Shown: piece by piece, positions 55,731 through 63,893 of the stretch
Numbering within the stretch: position 1 is the stretch's first letter
Layout: each line of letters starts with the position of its first letter
Assembly: GCA_900110395.1 (NCBI GenBank)
Contig: FODP01000014.1
Span: 162,362-226,361 of the forward strand
Direction of reading: 5' to 3'
Length of the DNA: 64,000 bases
Source: Rhodospirillales bacterium URHD0017
GTDB taxonomy: Bacteria > Pseudomonadota > Alphaproteobacteria > Reyranellales > Reyranellaceae
The notes under the pieces: model-generated
Database searches by the model: none
Told to the model about the DNA's origin: nothing
What the model saw: only the letters and a program-made list of their open reading frames with translations
Program-made: the position numbers and the translations under genes

Positions 55731-56850
55731 CCGCGATTTCTTCCGGCGGCTGGGGCTGGCCGACGAGGTCGCCGCGCCGACGCTGGCCAAGCTGAAGCAA
55801 CCCAGGACCCTGCGCCGCCTGTTGCTGGCGCTCGGCCCGATCGTCGTGCTGGCGGGCGGTCTCGTCGCCTACACCGCGGGCGGCCGCTACGTCTCGACCG
55901 ACAATGCCTATGTCCATGCCGGCAAGCTCACGGTCGCCACCGACGTCTCGGGCATCGTCGCCAACGTCGCGGTGAAGGAGAGCCAGAAGGTCGACAAGGG
56001 GCAGGTGCTGTTCACCCTCGACCAGGAGCCTTTCCGCATCGCCCTGGCGGGCGCCGAGGCCAATCTCGGCATCGTGCGCAACCAGCTCGTCACCTTGCAG
56101 GCGACGTGGCGGCAGAAGCAGGCGCAGGTCGCGCAGGCCAAGACCGACGCCGCCTTCTACGAGACCGGCTTCCAGCGCCAGCAGGACCTGCTGAAGCGCG
56201 GCGTCGCCTCGCAGGCGGCCTACGACCAGGCCAAGCGCGACCTCGACGCGGCGCGCGAGCGCGTGGTCATGGCGCAGAACGATGCCGACGCCACCCTGGC
56301 GCAGCTCGGCGGCAAGGCCGATGCGCCGATCGAGCAGAATGCGAGCTATCTCGCGGCGCAAGCGCAGGTCGACAAGGCCAAGCGCGACCTCGCGCGTACG
56401 ACTGTCCTGGCGCCGATCCCCGGCATCGTCACCAACGTCGATGCCCTGCAGGTCGGCGAGTACCTGCCGGCGGCGCAGGCTGCGTTCAGCCTGGTCTCCT
56501 CGGCTGACGTCTGGATCGAGGCCAATCCGAAAGAGTCGGATCTGGCGTACCTCAAGGCGGGTGCGCCGGCGCTGGTCACCATCGACGCCTATCCCGGCCG
56601 CGAGTGGCAGGCCACCGTCACCAGCCTGGCGCCGGCGACCGGCACCGAGTTCTCGGTCCTGCCGGCGCAGAACGCCACCGGCAACTGGGTGAAGGTGGTG
56701 CAGCGCGTGCCGATCCGGCTTGCCGTGCAGATGCCCGCCGACGCGCCGCCGCTGCGCACCGGCATGAGCGCCACGGTCGAGATCGACACCGGCCACCGCC
56801 GCCATCTCGGCGACCTTTTCGACGCGGCGAAGCAGTTCGTGGGAATGTGA
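55723..56850 (+). CDS. emrA: EmrA/HlyD-type efflux membrane-fusion protein
   Basis: Periplasmic adaptor of a tripartite multidrug pump, 375 residues. One membrane anchor (about residues 32-52), the EmrA signature YVSTDNAYVHAGKLTVATDV (about residue 58), a long coiled-coil hairpin (residues 110-215) and a lipoyl/beta-barrel part with VLAPIPGIVTNVDALQVGEY. It couples to the MFS pump encoded next. No outer-membrane channel gene follows, so a TolC-like partner must be elsewhere. Confidence 0.94.
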   Translation: MANRDFFRRLGLADEVAAPTLAKLKQPRTLRRLLLALGPIVVLAGGLVAYTAGGRYVSTDNAYVHAGKLTVATDVSGIVANVAVKESQKVDKGQVLFTLDQEPFRIALAGAEANLGIVRNQLVTLQATWRQKQAQVAQAKTDAAFYETGFQRQQDLLKRGVASQAAYDQAKRDLDAARERVVMAQNDADATLAQLGGKADAPIEQNASYLAAQAQVDKAKRDLARTTVLAPIPGIVTNVDALQVGEYLPAAQAAFSLVSSADVWIEANPKESDLAYLKAGAPALVTIDAYPGREWQATVTSLAPATGTEFSVLPAQNATGNWVKVVQRVPIRLAVQMPADAPPLRTGMSATVEIDTGHRRHLGDLFDAAKQFVGM

Positions 56851-56878
56851 GGGAAACACCGGACCATCCACTCATGTT

Positions 56879-56902
56879 CCTCTCCCCCTAGCGGGGGAGA
56901 GG
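56879..56902. repeat. Short perfect hairpin between emrA and emrB
   Basis: CCTCTCCCCC at 56879-56888 pairs with GGGGGAGAGG at 56893-56902 around the loop TAGC: ten perfect base pairs. No T-run follows. The related sequence CCTCTCCCCC occurs again at 63894, so this may be a small dispersed palindrome; it could also stabilise the emrA mRNA end. Confidence 0.6.
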
Positions 56903-56945
56903 AGCCTGAAGGAGATGTCGACAGCCTTCGAAAACAGTTCCAGTC

Positions 56946-58469
56946 ATGCACACCACAACCGCCAAACCCAAACACCTCGCGCTGCTGACCGTTTGCATCA
57001 TGCTCGCCACGATCATGCAGGCGCTGGATACGACCATCGCCAACGTGGCGCTGCCCTACATGCAGGGCTCGCTGTCGGCGACGGCGGACCAGATCAACTG
57101 GGTGCTGACCTCCTATATCGTGGCCGCCGCCATCGCGACGCCGGTCACCGGCTTCCTCGAGGCCAGGCTCGGCCGCAAGCGGCTGTTCCTGATCGCCGTC
57201 GCGGGTTTTACCGCGGCATCCGTATTGTGTGGCATCGCCCTCAGCCTGCCCGAGATGGTGGCGTTCCGCCTGATCCAGGGCCTGTTCGGCGCTTCGCTGG
57301 TGCCGTTGAGCCAGGCCGTGCTGCTCGATTCCTATCCGAAAGAGAAGCACGGCTCGGCCATGGCGATGTGGGGCATGGGCGTGATGGTGGGCCCGATCCT
57401 GGGCCCGACCTTGGGCGGCTGGCTGACCGAGGCCTACAACTGGCGCTGGGTGTTCTATATCAACGTGCCGATCGGCATCCTGACTTTCGCCGGTCTCTCG
57501 GCCTATTTGAGCAAGACGAAAACGAGCAAGACCGGCTTCGACTGGTTCGGCTTTGCCATGCTGTCGATCGCCATCGGCTCGTTGCAGATGATGCTGGACC
57601 GTGGCGAGCAGCTCGACTGGTTCTCCTCGACCGAGATCTGGATCGAGGCCGTACTGGCGGCGCTCGCCTTCTATCTCTTCCTGGTGCAGACCTTCACGGT
57701 AAAGCAGCCCTTCATCGATCCGGCGATCTTCAAAGACCGCAACTTCACTGTCGGCCTCTGCTTCATCTTCGTGGTCGGCATCATCCTGCTGGCCTCGCTG
57801 GCGCTGATCACGCCCTATCTGCAGAACCTGATGGGCTATCCCGTGGTGACCGCCGGGCTCGTCCTGGCGCCGCGCGGTGTCGGCACCATGGTGGCCATGA
57901 TGATCGTCGGCCGCCTGATCAACCGCCTCGATCCGCGCGTGCTGCTGGCGTCGGGCCTGCTGCTGACCGCCGCCGTGCTGTGGGAGATGACGGGCTTCAC
58001 GCCCGACGTCTCGGAATGGACCTTGATCCGCACCGGCATCCTGCAGGGGCTGGGGCTCGGCTTCATGTTCGTGCCCCTCAGCACCATTACCTTCGCCACC
58101 TTGCCCGGTTCTCTGCGCACCCAGGGCACGGCGCTCTACAGTCTGGTGCGCAACCTCGGCTCGAGCATCGGCATCTCGCTGGTGATCTTTTTGCTGACAC
58201 GCAACACGCAGGTGGTGCACGCCGAGCTGGCAGGCCGCGTCACGCCGTACAACGATGCGCTGTCAGCGCTCGCGCCGGGACGCATTTGGGACATGGCGAC
58301 GACTCTCGGCAAAGCCGCGCTCAACGCCGAGGTGACCAAGCAGTCGGCCGTCGTGGCCTATGCCAACGACTTCAAGCTGATGATGGTGGTGGCGCTGGTT
58401 GCGCTGCCGCTGATCTTCCTGCTGAAGCGCGCCAAGGCGCAGCCAGGGGCGGCGGCGGTCCTGGAATAG
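56946..58469 (+). CDS. emrB: EmrB/QacA-type DHA2 family MFS drug exporter
   Basis: Proton-driven multidrug exporter of the inner membrane, 507 residues with 14 hydrophobic helices. DHA2 hallmarks: LDTTIANVALPYMQGSLSA (helix 1), motif A FLEARLGRKRLFLI, and motif C MVGPILGPTLGGWLTEAYNW. It follows emrA by 95 bases containing a hairpin. With MarR and EmrA it forms a complete inducible pump except for the outer-membrane channel. Confidence 0.94.
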   Translation: MHTTTAKPKHLALLTVCIMLATIMQALDTTIANVALPYMQGSLSATADQINWVLTSYIVAAAIATPVTGFLEARLGRKRLFLIAVAGFTAASVLCGIALSLPEMVAFRLIQGLFGASLVPLSQAVLLDSYPKEKHGSAMAMWGMGVMVGPILGPTLGGWLTEAYNWRWVFYINVPIGILTFAGLSAYLSKTKTSKTGFDWFGFAMLSIAIGSLQMMLDRGEQLDWFSSTEIWIEAVLAALAFYLFLVQTFTVKQPFIDPAIFKDRNFTVGLCFIFVVGIILLASLALITPYLQNLMGYPVVTAGLVLAPRGVGTMVAMMIVGRLINRLDPRVLLASGLLLTAAVLWEMTGFTPDVSEWTLIRTGILQGLGLGFMFVPLSTITFATLPGSLRTQGTALYSLVRNLGSSIGISLVIFLLTRNTQVVHAELAGRVTPYNDALSALAPGRIWDMATTLGKAALNAEVTKQSAVVAYANDFKLMMVVALVALPLIFLLKRAKAQPGAAAVLE

Positions 58470-58496
58470 GGCTGGCCCGCTCAACCCCGCCGTACC

Positions 58497-58515
58497 TGCT
58501 GCAATCCGCAGCAGA
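58497..58515 (+). terminator. Possible terminator after emrB
   Basis: CTGCTGC at 58497-58503 and GCAGCAG at 58509-58515 form a perfect seven-base stem with a five-base loop, 27 bases after the emrB stop. Only a broken pyrimidine run follows (ACTTTCT), so termination would be weak. Confidence 0.35.
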
Positions 58516-58624
58516 GGTGCCAAACTTTCTGCCGACGCATTGACTCCGCCACAGTGAATCGCGAACCTGCGCGCGGCCCCTCTGCAGCCTAACGACAAGC
58601 AATGCAGGACATCAGGGGGCTTCC

Positions 58625-59872
58625 ATGAATCGAAGGACCGCTGGATTTGTCTTCATCACGGGCGTTGTGGTCGCTGCATTGGCCGGTAGCGTGAGCGCAC
58701 AAAATTCACCAGGGAGTGCCGCCCTCGACGCAAGCCTGCGCGGCGCGGTCGAGCGCAAGGATGTGCCGGGCGTGGTCGCGCTGATCACCGATCGCGAGCG
58801 CGTGCTTTATCAGAGCGCATTCGGTGTGGCCGATGTCGCGACCGGGCGACCGCTCACAGCCGACGCATTGTTTCGCATCGCATCGATGACCAAGCCGATC
58901 ACCTCGCTGGCATTGATGCAACTCGTCGAGCAGGGCCGCCTCGGTCTCGATGACCCGGCCGAAAAATACCTGCCGGAGCTTGCGGGCCTGGAAGTCTTCG
59001 AATCATTCGACGCGGCGACCGGAGTCTACCAACTCCGCCCGGCCTCGAGACCGGCGACGGTCAGACATTTCCTGACGCATACGTCCGGATTGGCCTATCC
59101 GTTCACCAGCGCGACCTGGCGCGATTTCAAGCCGCGCCCCGGCGAAACCTATCCGTTCGGCGGACCGCTGCTGTTCGACCCCGGCGAGCGCTGGTACTAC
59201 AGCACCAGCACCGATGTCGTCGGCAGGCTGGTCGAGGTGGTGTCCGGCCAAAAGCTCGAGGACTATTTCCGCCAGCACATCTTTGCCCCGCTCAAGATGG
59301 ACGACACGTCCTACACCGTGCCGGAGGCAAAGGGCCCGCGCCTCGTCGCGCAGCAGCAGCGCGCCGGCGAGTGCATGGACGGCGCGATTGAGCTGCAAGA
59401 ACCGCAGCCCGGGCTCGCCATAGCGGCGCCGATCGGCGGCGGCGGCCTCGCCTCGACAGCGAGCGACTACGGCCGCTTCGTCCGCATGCTGCTCAACGGC
59501 GGCGCGCTCGATGGGGTGCGTGTCCTCAAGGCCGAGACGGTGGCGCTGATGAGCCAGAACCACATCGGCACGGTCTCGGTCCCCGCGCACAAGTCCGCGC
59601 TGCCGCGTAGCGCCGACTTCACCTTCATCGCCGACGGCCGCGACAAGTGGGGCCTCGGCTTCCTCATCACGGTTGATCAGGTACCCGGCAAACGTTCTCC
59701 CGGTAGCCTGAGCTGGGGCGGCATCAACAACACGTTCTTCTGGATCGATCCCACTCGGGGCATCGCGGGCGTGATCATGATGCAGTACCTGCCGTTCGCC
59801 GACGCCAAGGCGTTGGCCGTCCATGACGCCTTCGAGCGCGGCACCTATGATCTTGTGAACGCCGAGCGGTAG
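58625..59872 (+). CDS. Serine hydrolase of the beta-lactamase (class C/EstB-like) family
   Basis: Secreted serine hydrolase, 415 residues. Signal peptide to about residue 25 (VVVAALAGSVSAQ). Catalytic SxxK motif is SMTK at residues 87-90 in ALFRIASMTKPITSLALM; the tyrosine motif is YYSTSTD near 191-197; the segment GGGGLASTASDYGRF near residue 270 is typical. The group includes esterases, D-aminopeptidases and a few beta-lactamases; I cannot assign the substrate, and resistance should not be assumed. Confidence 0.88.
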   Translation: MNRRTAGFVFITGVVVAALAGSVSAQNSPGSAALDASLRGAVERKDVPGVVALITDRERVLYQSAFGVADVATGRPLTADALFRIASMTKPITSLALMQLVEQGRLGLDDPAEKYLPELAGLEVFESFDAATGVYQLRPASRPATVRHFLTHTSGLAYPFTSATWRDFKPRPGETYPFGGPLLFDPGERWYYSTSTDVVGRLVEVVSGQKLEDYFRQHIFAPLKMDDTSYTVPEAKGPRLVAQQQRAGECMDGAIELQEPQPGLAIAAPIGGGGLASTASDYGRFVRMLLNGGALDGVRVLKAETVALMSQNHIGTVSVPAHKSALPRSADFTFIADGRDKWGLGFLITVDQVPGKRSPGSLSWGGINNTFFWIDPTRGIAGVIMMQYLPFADAKALAVHDAFERGTYDLVNAER

Positions 59873-59983
59873 AGGTCTTGCATCGGACCATGCGGGCAAA
59901 GAGTCATGACTGACGCAAATTGCCGTCGCCGTCTCTCTTGGCATGTCGCCGGTAAGTGGGTTTCGGGGCTTCGCAACGCCTCC

Positions 59984-60000
59984 CCTTGTTGCTAACAAGG
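59984..60000. other. Inverted repeat in the gap before the OmpA-like gene
   Basis: CCTTGTT-GCT-AACAAGG is a perfect seven-base inverted repeat 40 bases before the next start; a ten-base palindrome AGTCATGACT lies at 59902-59911. Either could be a protein-binding site; there is no T-run for termination. Nothing else is seen in the 167-base gap. Confidence 0.35.
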
Positions 60001-60039
60001 CGCTTCGCCTGGCTGGCCACGATGTAGGGGTAATCGGTC

Positions 60040-60702
60040 ATGTCATCGTCTGCGGTCGCCTTGGGCCGTGTGGCATTCGCCGCGCTGATCATCGGCGCTG
60101 CACCGGCCGTCGCGCAGCAAGCACAACCTTCGAACGACCCGGGTATCGTCGTCGTGCAGCCGGCCCGCGTGCCGGTCCCCGGCTCGCCCGAAGCCGCCGC
60201 GCGCAATGCAAGCCTGCGCCCGCCGCCGCCCGGTCCGATCGAAAGCCGTCTCGTGTCCGTTCCCGGTGAGCCATCGGCGGCTTCTGCAGCGCCGCCACCG
60301 AACAGCGGCCCGATTTCGTCGCCGGTCTTCGCCACCCCTCCGGTGCAATCGCTGGCGCCACCGATCGGACCGGCCGTCGCCGCGAGCCGGCCGGCCGCGC
60401 CCGCGGCCTCGGCTCCCGGCACGCCTCTGGCCGTCATCGCCTTCGCCGGGCAGTCGGCAAACCTGACCGACGCCACGCGGGCGGAGCTCGATCAGATCGC
60501 CAAGCGCCTCGCCGAGCTGGGCGTGCGCCACATCGAGCTGCGCGGCTACGCTTTCGGCGGCATCGACGGGCGCAAGGTTGCGCTGGCGCGAGCCCTGGTC
60601 GTGCGGGCTTACCTGATCGACGCCAAGGTCAAGGCACGCATCGAGGTCGGCAGCTTCGAGGGCGAGGGCGGCCACGTCGAGATCCTCGGTCCGAAGACGT
60701 AA
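60040..60702 (+). CDS. OmpA-like peptidoglycan-binding domain protein
   Basis: Envelope protein of 220 residues. Signal peptide ends near residue 26 (ALIIGAAPAVAQQ). A Pro/Ala/Ser-rich linker (residues 30-125) is followed by an OmpA-type domain: LAVIAFAGQSANLTDATRAE, then AKRLAELGVRHIELRGYAFG and ARALVVRAYLIDAKV. There is no lipobox and no beta-barrel, so it is probably periplasmic and attached to the cell wall. The domain is somewhat divergent. Confidence 0.75.
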   Translation: MSSSAVALGRVAFAALIIGAAPAVAQQAQPSNDPGIVVVQPARVPVPGSPEAAARNASLRPPPPGPIESRLVSVPGEPSAASAAPPPNSGPISSPVFATPPVQSLAPPIGPAVAASRPAAPAASAPGTPLAVIAFAGQSANLTDATRAELDQIAKRLAELGVRHIELRGYAFGGIDGRKVALARALVVRAYLIDAKVKARIEVGSFEGEGGHVEILGPKT

Positions 60703-60741
60703 GTCTGCCGGGCAACCCGGCGGATGAGACGACGTTGCCCG

Positions 60742-60760
60742 TCGTGCCGTTTCGGCACGA
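60742..60760 (+). other. Hairpin abutting the lipoprotein ribosome site
   Basis: TCGTGCCG at 60742-60749 and CGGCACGA at 60753-60760 form a perfect eight-base stem with loop TTT. The ribosome site GGAGG starts at 60761, the next base. It could act as a terminator for the preceding gene, though there is no T-run, or place a structure at the edge of the initiation site. Confidence 0.5.
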
Positions 60761-60769
60761 GGAGGCTTC

Positions 60770-60949
60770 ATGAAGATCGTGATCATCGGCTTGGCGCTTA
60801 CGGCGGCCCTGACGGCCTGTTCCTTCAAATCCGAACGCACGGTGCAAAACCCGCCCGTCGCAACGACGACAACCACGGCGCCTGCCACCGCCACCACGAC
60901 GGTCACGACACCGGCGCCTGCCGCCTCGACGACCGTCTATACGCGCTGA
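60770..60949 (+). CDS. Small Thr-rich lipoprotein
   Basis: A 59-residue product with a textbook lipoprotein signal: MKIVIIGLALTAALTAC, cysteine 17 after the lipobox LTAC. The mature part is only about 43 residues, low complexity (Thr, Ala, Pro; VATTTTTAPATATTTVTT) and ends TTVYTR. A GGAGG site lies five bases before the ATG. Similar entericidin-like or short anchoring lipoproteins exist in many proteobacteria, but I recognise no specific family. Easily missed because of its length. Confidence 0.75.
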   Translation: MKIVIIGLALTAALTACSFKSERTVQNPPVATTTTTAPATATTTVTTPAPAASTTVYTR

Positions 60950-61011
60950 GGGTCGGATATTCCGCTGCTGCTGAGCCGTTGGCGCGATCCAGTCATGTGT
61001 GTCGCGCGTTT

Positions 61012-61030
61012 GCCTCGGCTGCTCCGAGGC
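61012..61030. other. Hairpin before the acylase gene
   Basis: GCCTCGG at 61012-61018 and CCGAGGC at 61024-61030 form a perfect seven-base stem with a five-base loop, between the lipoprotein and the next gene. No T-run follows; it may end the lipoprotein transcript weakly. Confidence 0.35.
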
Positions 61031-61064
61031 CGATACGATACGGTCCTCGCATCGGAGCATCCGC

Positions 61065-62771
61065 ATGTCCTCTCCCGACCTGGTGATTCGCAACGGCACG
61101 ATCGTCGATGGGCGGGGCGGCGACCCTTATGAAGCGGACCTCGCCGTCGCCGACGGCAAGGTCGCGGCGATCGGCGGCAGCATTCCCAAGGGTGTCGAGG
61201 AGATCGACGCGCGCGGCAAGCTCGTCACGCCGGGCTTCGTCGACGTGCATACGCATTACGACGCGCAGGTGACCTGGAGCGAACGGATGTCGCCGTCGTC
61301 GTGGAACGGCGCCACGACCGTCCTCCTGGGCAATTGCGGCGTCGGCTTCGCGCCCTGCCACGACGATCAGCACGACATGCTGATCAACCTGATGGAGGGC
61401 GTGGAGGACATCCCCGAGGTCGTGATGACCGCGGGCCTGCCGTGGAACTGGCACAGCTTCCCCGATTATCTCGATGCCATCGCCGCACGACGCTACGACG
61501 TCGACGTCGCGACCCAGGTGCCGCACGCGGCGCTGCGCGTCTACGTGATGGGCGAGCGCGGCGCCAATCGCGAGCCCGCCACCGAGGCGGATCGTCGGCA
61601 CATGGCCGAGCTCACCACCGAAGGCCTGCGCGCCGGCGCGCTCGGCTTTTCGACCTCGCGGACCTTGAACCATCGCGCCGCCGACGGTCGCAGCATCCCG
61701 ACCCTGCGCGCCGAGGAGGCCGAGCTGACGGCGATCGCCCATGCCATGCGCGAGACTGGTACCGGCTGGCTGCAGATCGTGTCGGATTTCGAGGACCAGA
61801 TGGGCGAGATCGGCCTGTTCCGCCGGCTGGCCAAGGAATCGACGCGGCCCATCACGATCTCGATGCTGCAATCCCATGTCCGGCCGGACAGCTGGCGCGC
61901 GCTGCTGGGCGAGATCGACGAGGCCAACAAGGAAGGCTTCCGCATCACGGCCCAGGTGCGCTCGCGGCCGACCAGCGTGCTGCTGGGCTTCGAGCTGTCG
62001 CAGAACCCGTTCATGGGCCGGCCGTCCTACAAGGCGATCGCCCATCTTCCGTTCGCCGAACGGCTGGCCGAACTGCGCAAGCCCGAATTCCGGGCGCGCA
62101 TCATGAAGGAGGCCTTCGAGGGCGGCGGGCGCGAGCGCCGGGTCGACCGCTGGGATCGCATGTTCCCGTTCGGCGATCCGCCCGACTACGAGCCCAGGCC
62201 CGAGGCCAGCATCGCCGCCCGCGCCAGGCGGGAAGGGCGGACGCCGGAAGAGGTGGCCTACGACCTGCTGCTGCAACGCGATGGGAAGGAGATGCTCTAT
62301 CTCCCCGTCACCAACTTCGCCGCCGGCAATCTTGACGTCGTGCGCGAGATGATCGCCGCGCCCAATACGCTGATCGGCCTGGGCGACGGCGGCGCGCATG
62401 TCGGGATCATGTGCGATGCCACCGCCACCAGCTACACGCTGACCCATTGGACGCGCGATCGCGGCGGCTCGCTCTTCCCGGTGGCGTGGGCCATCAAGCG
62501 CTTGGCGGCGGACAATGCTGCGGCGATCGGGCTCAATGATCGCGGCGTGCTCGGGGTCGGGATGAAGGCCGACATCAACATCCTGGACTACGACAACATG
62601 CGGCTGCGCGCCCCGGAGGTGGTCTACGACCTGCCGGCCGGCGGCAAGCGCCTGGTCCAGCGCACCGACGGCTTCGATGCGACGATCGTGTCGGGCGCCG
62701 TGGTCTACCGGCATGGCGAGCCGACGGCGGCGTTGCCCGGCCGGCTGGTGCGCGGCGCGCGCGAGGCTTAG
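61065..62771 (+). CDS. N-acyl-D-amino-acid deacylase-like amidohydrolase
   Basis: Zinc-dependent amidohydrolase of the D-aminoacylase group, 568 residues from ATG 61065 with CGGAG upstream; a GTG at 60999 is in frame but adds unconserved residues. Features: DLVIRNGTIVDGRGGDPYEA at the start, metal pair in GFVDVHTHYDAQ, then GVGFAPCHDD and GLGDGGAHVGIMCDATATSY near the C-terminus. The family removes acyl groups from D-amino acids or opens related amides; a broader hydrolase role is possible. It ends inside a long palindrome. Confidence 0.87.
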   Translation: MSSPDLVIRNGTIVDGRGGDPYEADLAVADGKVAAIGGSIPKGVEEIDARGKLVTPGFVDVHTHYDAQVTWSERMSPSSWNGATTVLLGNCGVGFAPCHDDQHDMLINLMEGVEDIPEVVMTAGLPWNWHSFPDYLDAIAARRYDVDVATQVPHAALRVYVMGERGANREPATEADRRHMAELTTEGLRAGALGFSTSRTLNHRAADGRSIPTLRAEEAELTAIAHAMRETGTGWLQIVSDFEDQMGEIGLFRRLAKESTRPITISMLQSHVRPDSWRALLGEIDEANKEGFRITAQVRSRPTSVLLGFELSQNPFMGRPSYKAIAHLPFAERLAELRKPEFRARIMKEAFEGGGRERRVDRWDRMFPFGDPPDYEPRPEASIAARARREGRTPEEVAYDLLLQRDGKEMLYLPVTNFAAGNLDVVREMIAAPNTLIGLGDGGAHVGIMCDATATSYTLTHWTRDRGGSLFPVAWAIKRLAADNAAAIGLNDRGVLGVGMKADINILDYDNMRLRAPEVVYDLPAGGKRLVQRTDGFDATIVSGAVVYRHGEPTAALPGRLVRGAREA

Positions 62772-62814
62772 GGCACAATCCGCCCTGCTGGATTCAGCCG
62801 GGCGGATTGTGCCC
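62771..62814. other. 44-base palindrome at the end of the acylase gene
   Basis: GGGCACAATCCGCCC at 62771-62785 is the exact reverse complement of GGGCGGATTGTGCCC at 62800-62814. Inside the loop GCTG (62787-62790) pairs with CAGC (62795-62798). The whole forms an extended hairpin starting on the last base of the stop codon. There is no T-run after it, so it may be a rho-related 3' stabiliser or a dimeric protein site. No further feature is seen up to 62957. Confidence 0.7.
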
Positions 62815-62957
62815 AACCGCGCCACATAAATATCACAGCGACTGCCGCGGTCGGCCGGGCTTTCCACGCCTGTTGATTAAGAAATCAGCGACGCCCTGTC
62901 GTGACGCATTAAACTGCGCCTCGACATGCAGACACGTACGCGCACAGGCCGAGCACA

Positions 62958-63878
62958 ATGACGATGACCGTCACGGGGATGCGCGCCAACAAGCCGGTGA
63001 CCATGGATATCGAGCAGCTTCGCGGATGGGCGACGTTCATGGACCGGGCAATGGTCGTCAGTCTCGTCGCCACCATCGTGGCCGTCGCAGCACTCGGCGT
63101 CACGACCTGGCTGTCGTTCCGGTTCAGCGGCGCGGTGCGTGCGCAGGAGTACGCCGCCATCCATCGCTACAAGGTCGAGATGGGCAAGCATGCCGCCGAC
63201 CTCGAACAGGAAGTGTCGCGGGCGCGTGAGCGGACGCTCGAGCTCGAGCAGGCAGCGTCCAGCGCCGATGCGCGGGCGGCACAGGCGGCGCGCGACAGTG
63301 CGGCCGCCGCCGAGAAGGCGCGGACGGCGGAGGTCGATGCCGAGGAAGTCCGCAAGCGCGTGGCCGAGCTCGGCAAGCAGGTCAGGGAGGCAACCGCGCG
63401 CGCGCCGGAGCCGGCTCCCGCCCCGGCTGTCGCGGCGGAAACGCCGCCGACCAGGCAGGAGGTGGAAAGCGCCGCGCCCAGTCGCGAGCCGGAGCCGTCG
63501 CCGATGGTCGCGAGCCTGAAGAAGTACGCCGGCACCAAGGCCGCCTTCTACGTCCTCGACGAAGCACCTGATGCGCCGGCAGCAGCCGCCACGATCTCCG
63601 GCACCCTGAGCGATGCCGGCTGGTTGCCGCTGACATGGACCTGGACGGGCGTCAGCGGCATCGTGGGCGTGGTCGTGCTGATCAGGGACGGCAGCGACCC
63701 GGCGACCGATGAAGCCGCGTCCGCGATCCTGGAAGCCCTGCGCACCGCGGGCTTCAACGCCGCGAAGGGCAACTGGCCGGCCGACTGGCGCCGCTTCCGC
63801 GGCACCCTGAACGGCCCGCAATCGCCCGGCCCGACGGAAGCGCCCATCCGCATCGTCATCGGCGCAAGAGCGCGCTGA
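62958..63878 (+). CDS. Membrane-anchored coiled-coil protein of unknown function
   Basis: 306 residues. One membrane helix (about residues 33-55, MVVSLVATIVAVAALGV) follows a short N-terminal segment. A heptad-like Ala/Glu/Arg coiled coil spans residues 70-130 (ADLEQEVSRARERTLELEQA). After a Pro/Ala linker (residues 135-175) comes a small C-terminal domain with KKYAGTKAAFYVLDEAP and ILEALRTAGFNAAKGNWPAD. I do not recognise the family. Alternative ATGs at 62964 and 62979 would shorten it slightly. Confidence 0.75.
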   Translation: MTMTVTGMRANKPVTMDIEQLRGWATFMDRAMVVSLVATIVAVAALGVTTWLSFRFSGAVRAQEYAAIHRYKVEMGKHAADLEQEVSRARERTLELEQAASSADARAAQAARDSAAAAEKARTAEVDAEEVRKRVAELGKQVREATARAPEPAPAPAVAAETPPTRQEVESAAPSREPEPSPMVASLKKYAGTKAAFYVLDEAPDAPAAAATISGTLSDAGWLPLTWTWTGVSGIVGVVVLIRDGSDPATDEAASAILEALRTAGFNAAKGNWPADWRRFRGTLNGPQSPGPTEAPIRIVIGARAR

Positions 63879-63893
63879 GACCCATGATGGTCC

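Noticed and set aside
58625..59872. Antibiotic-resistance beta-lactamase
   Set aside because: Has SxxK and YST motifs of the broad serine-hydrolase family but nothing that singles out beta-lactam hydrolysis; most members are esterases or peptidases.
62807..63229. 140-codon plus-strand frame before the coiled-coil protein
   Set aside because: Runs out of frame into a better-supported gene and has His/Arg-rich shadow composition.
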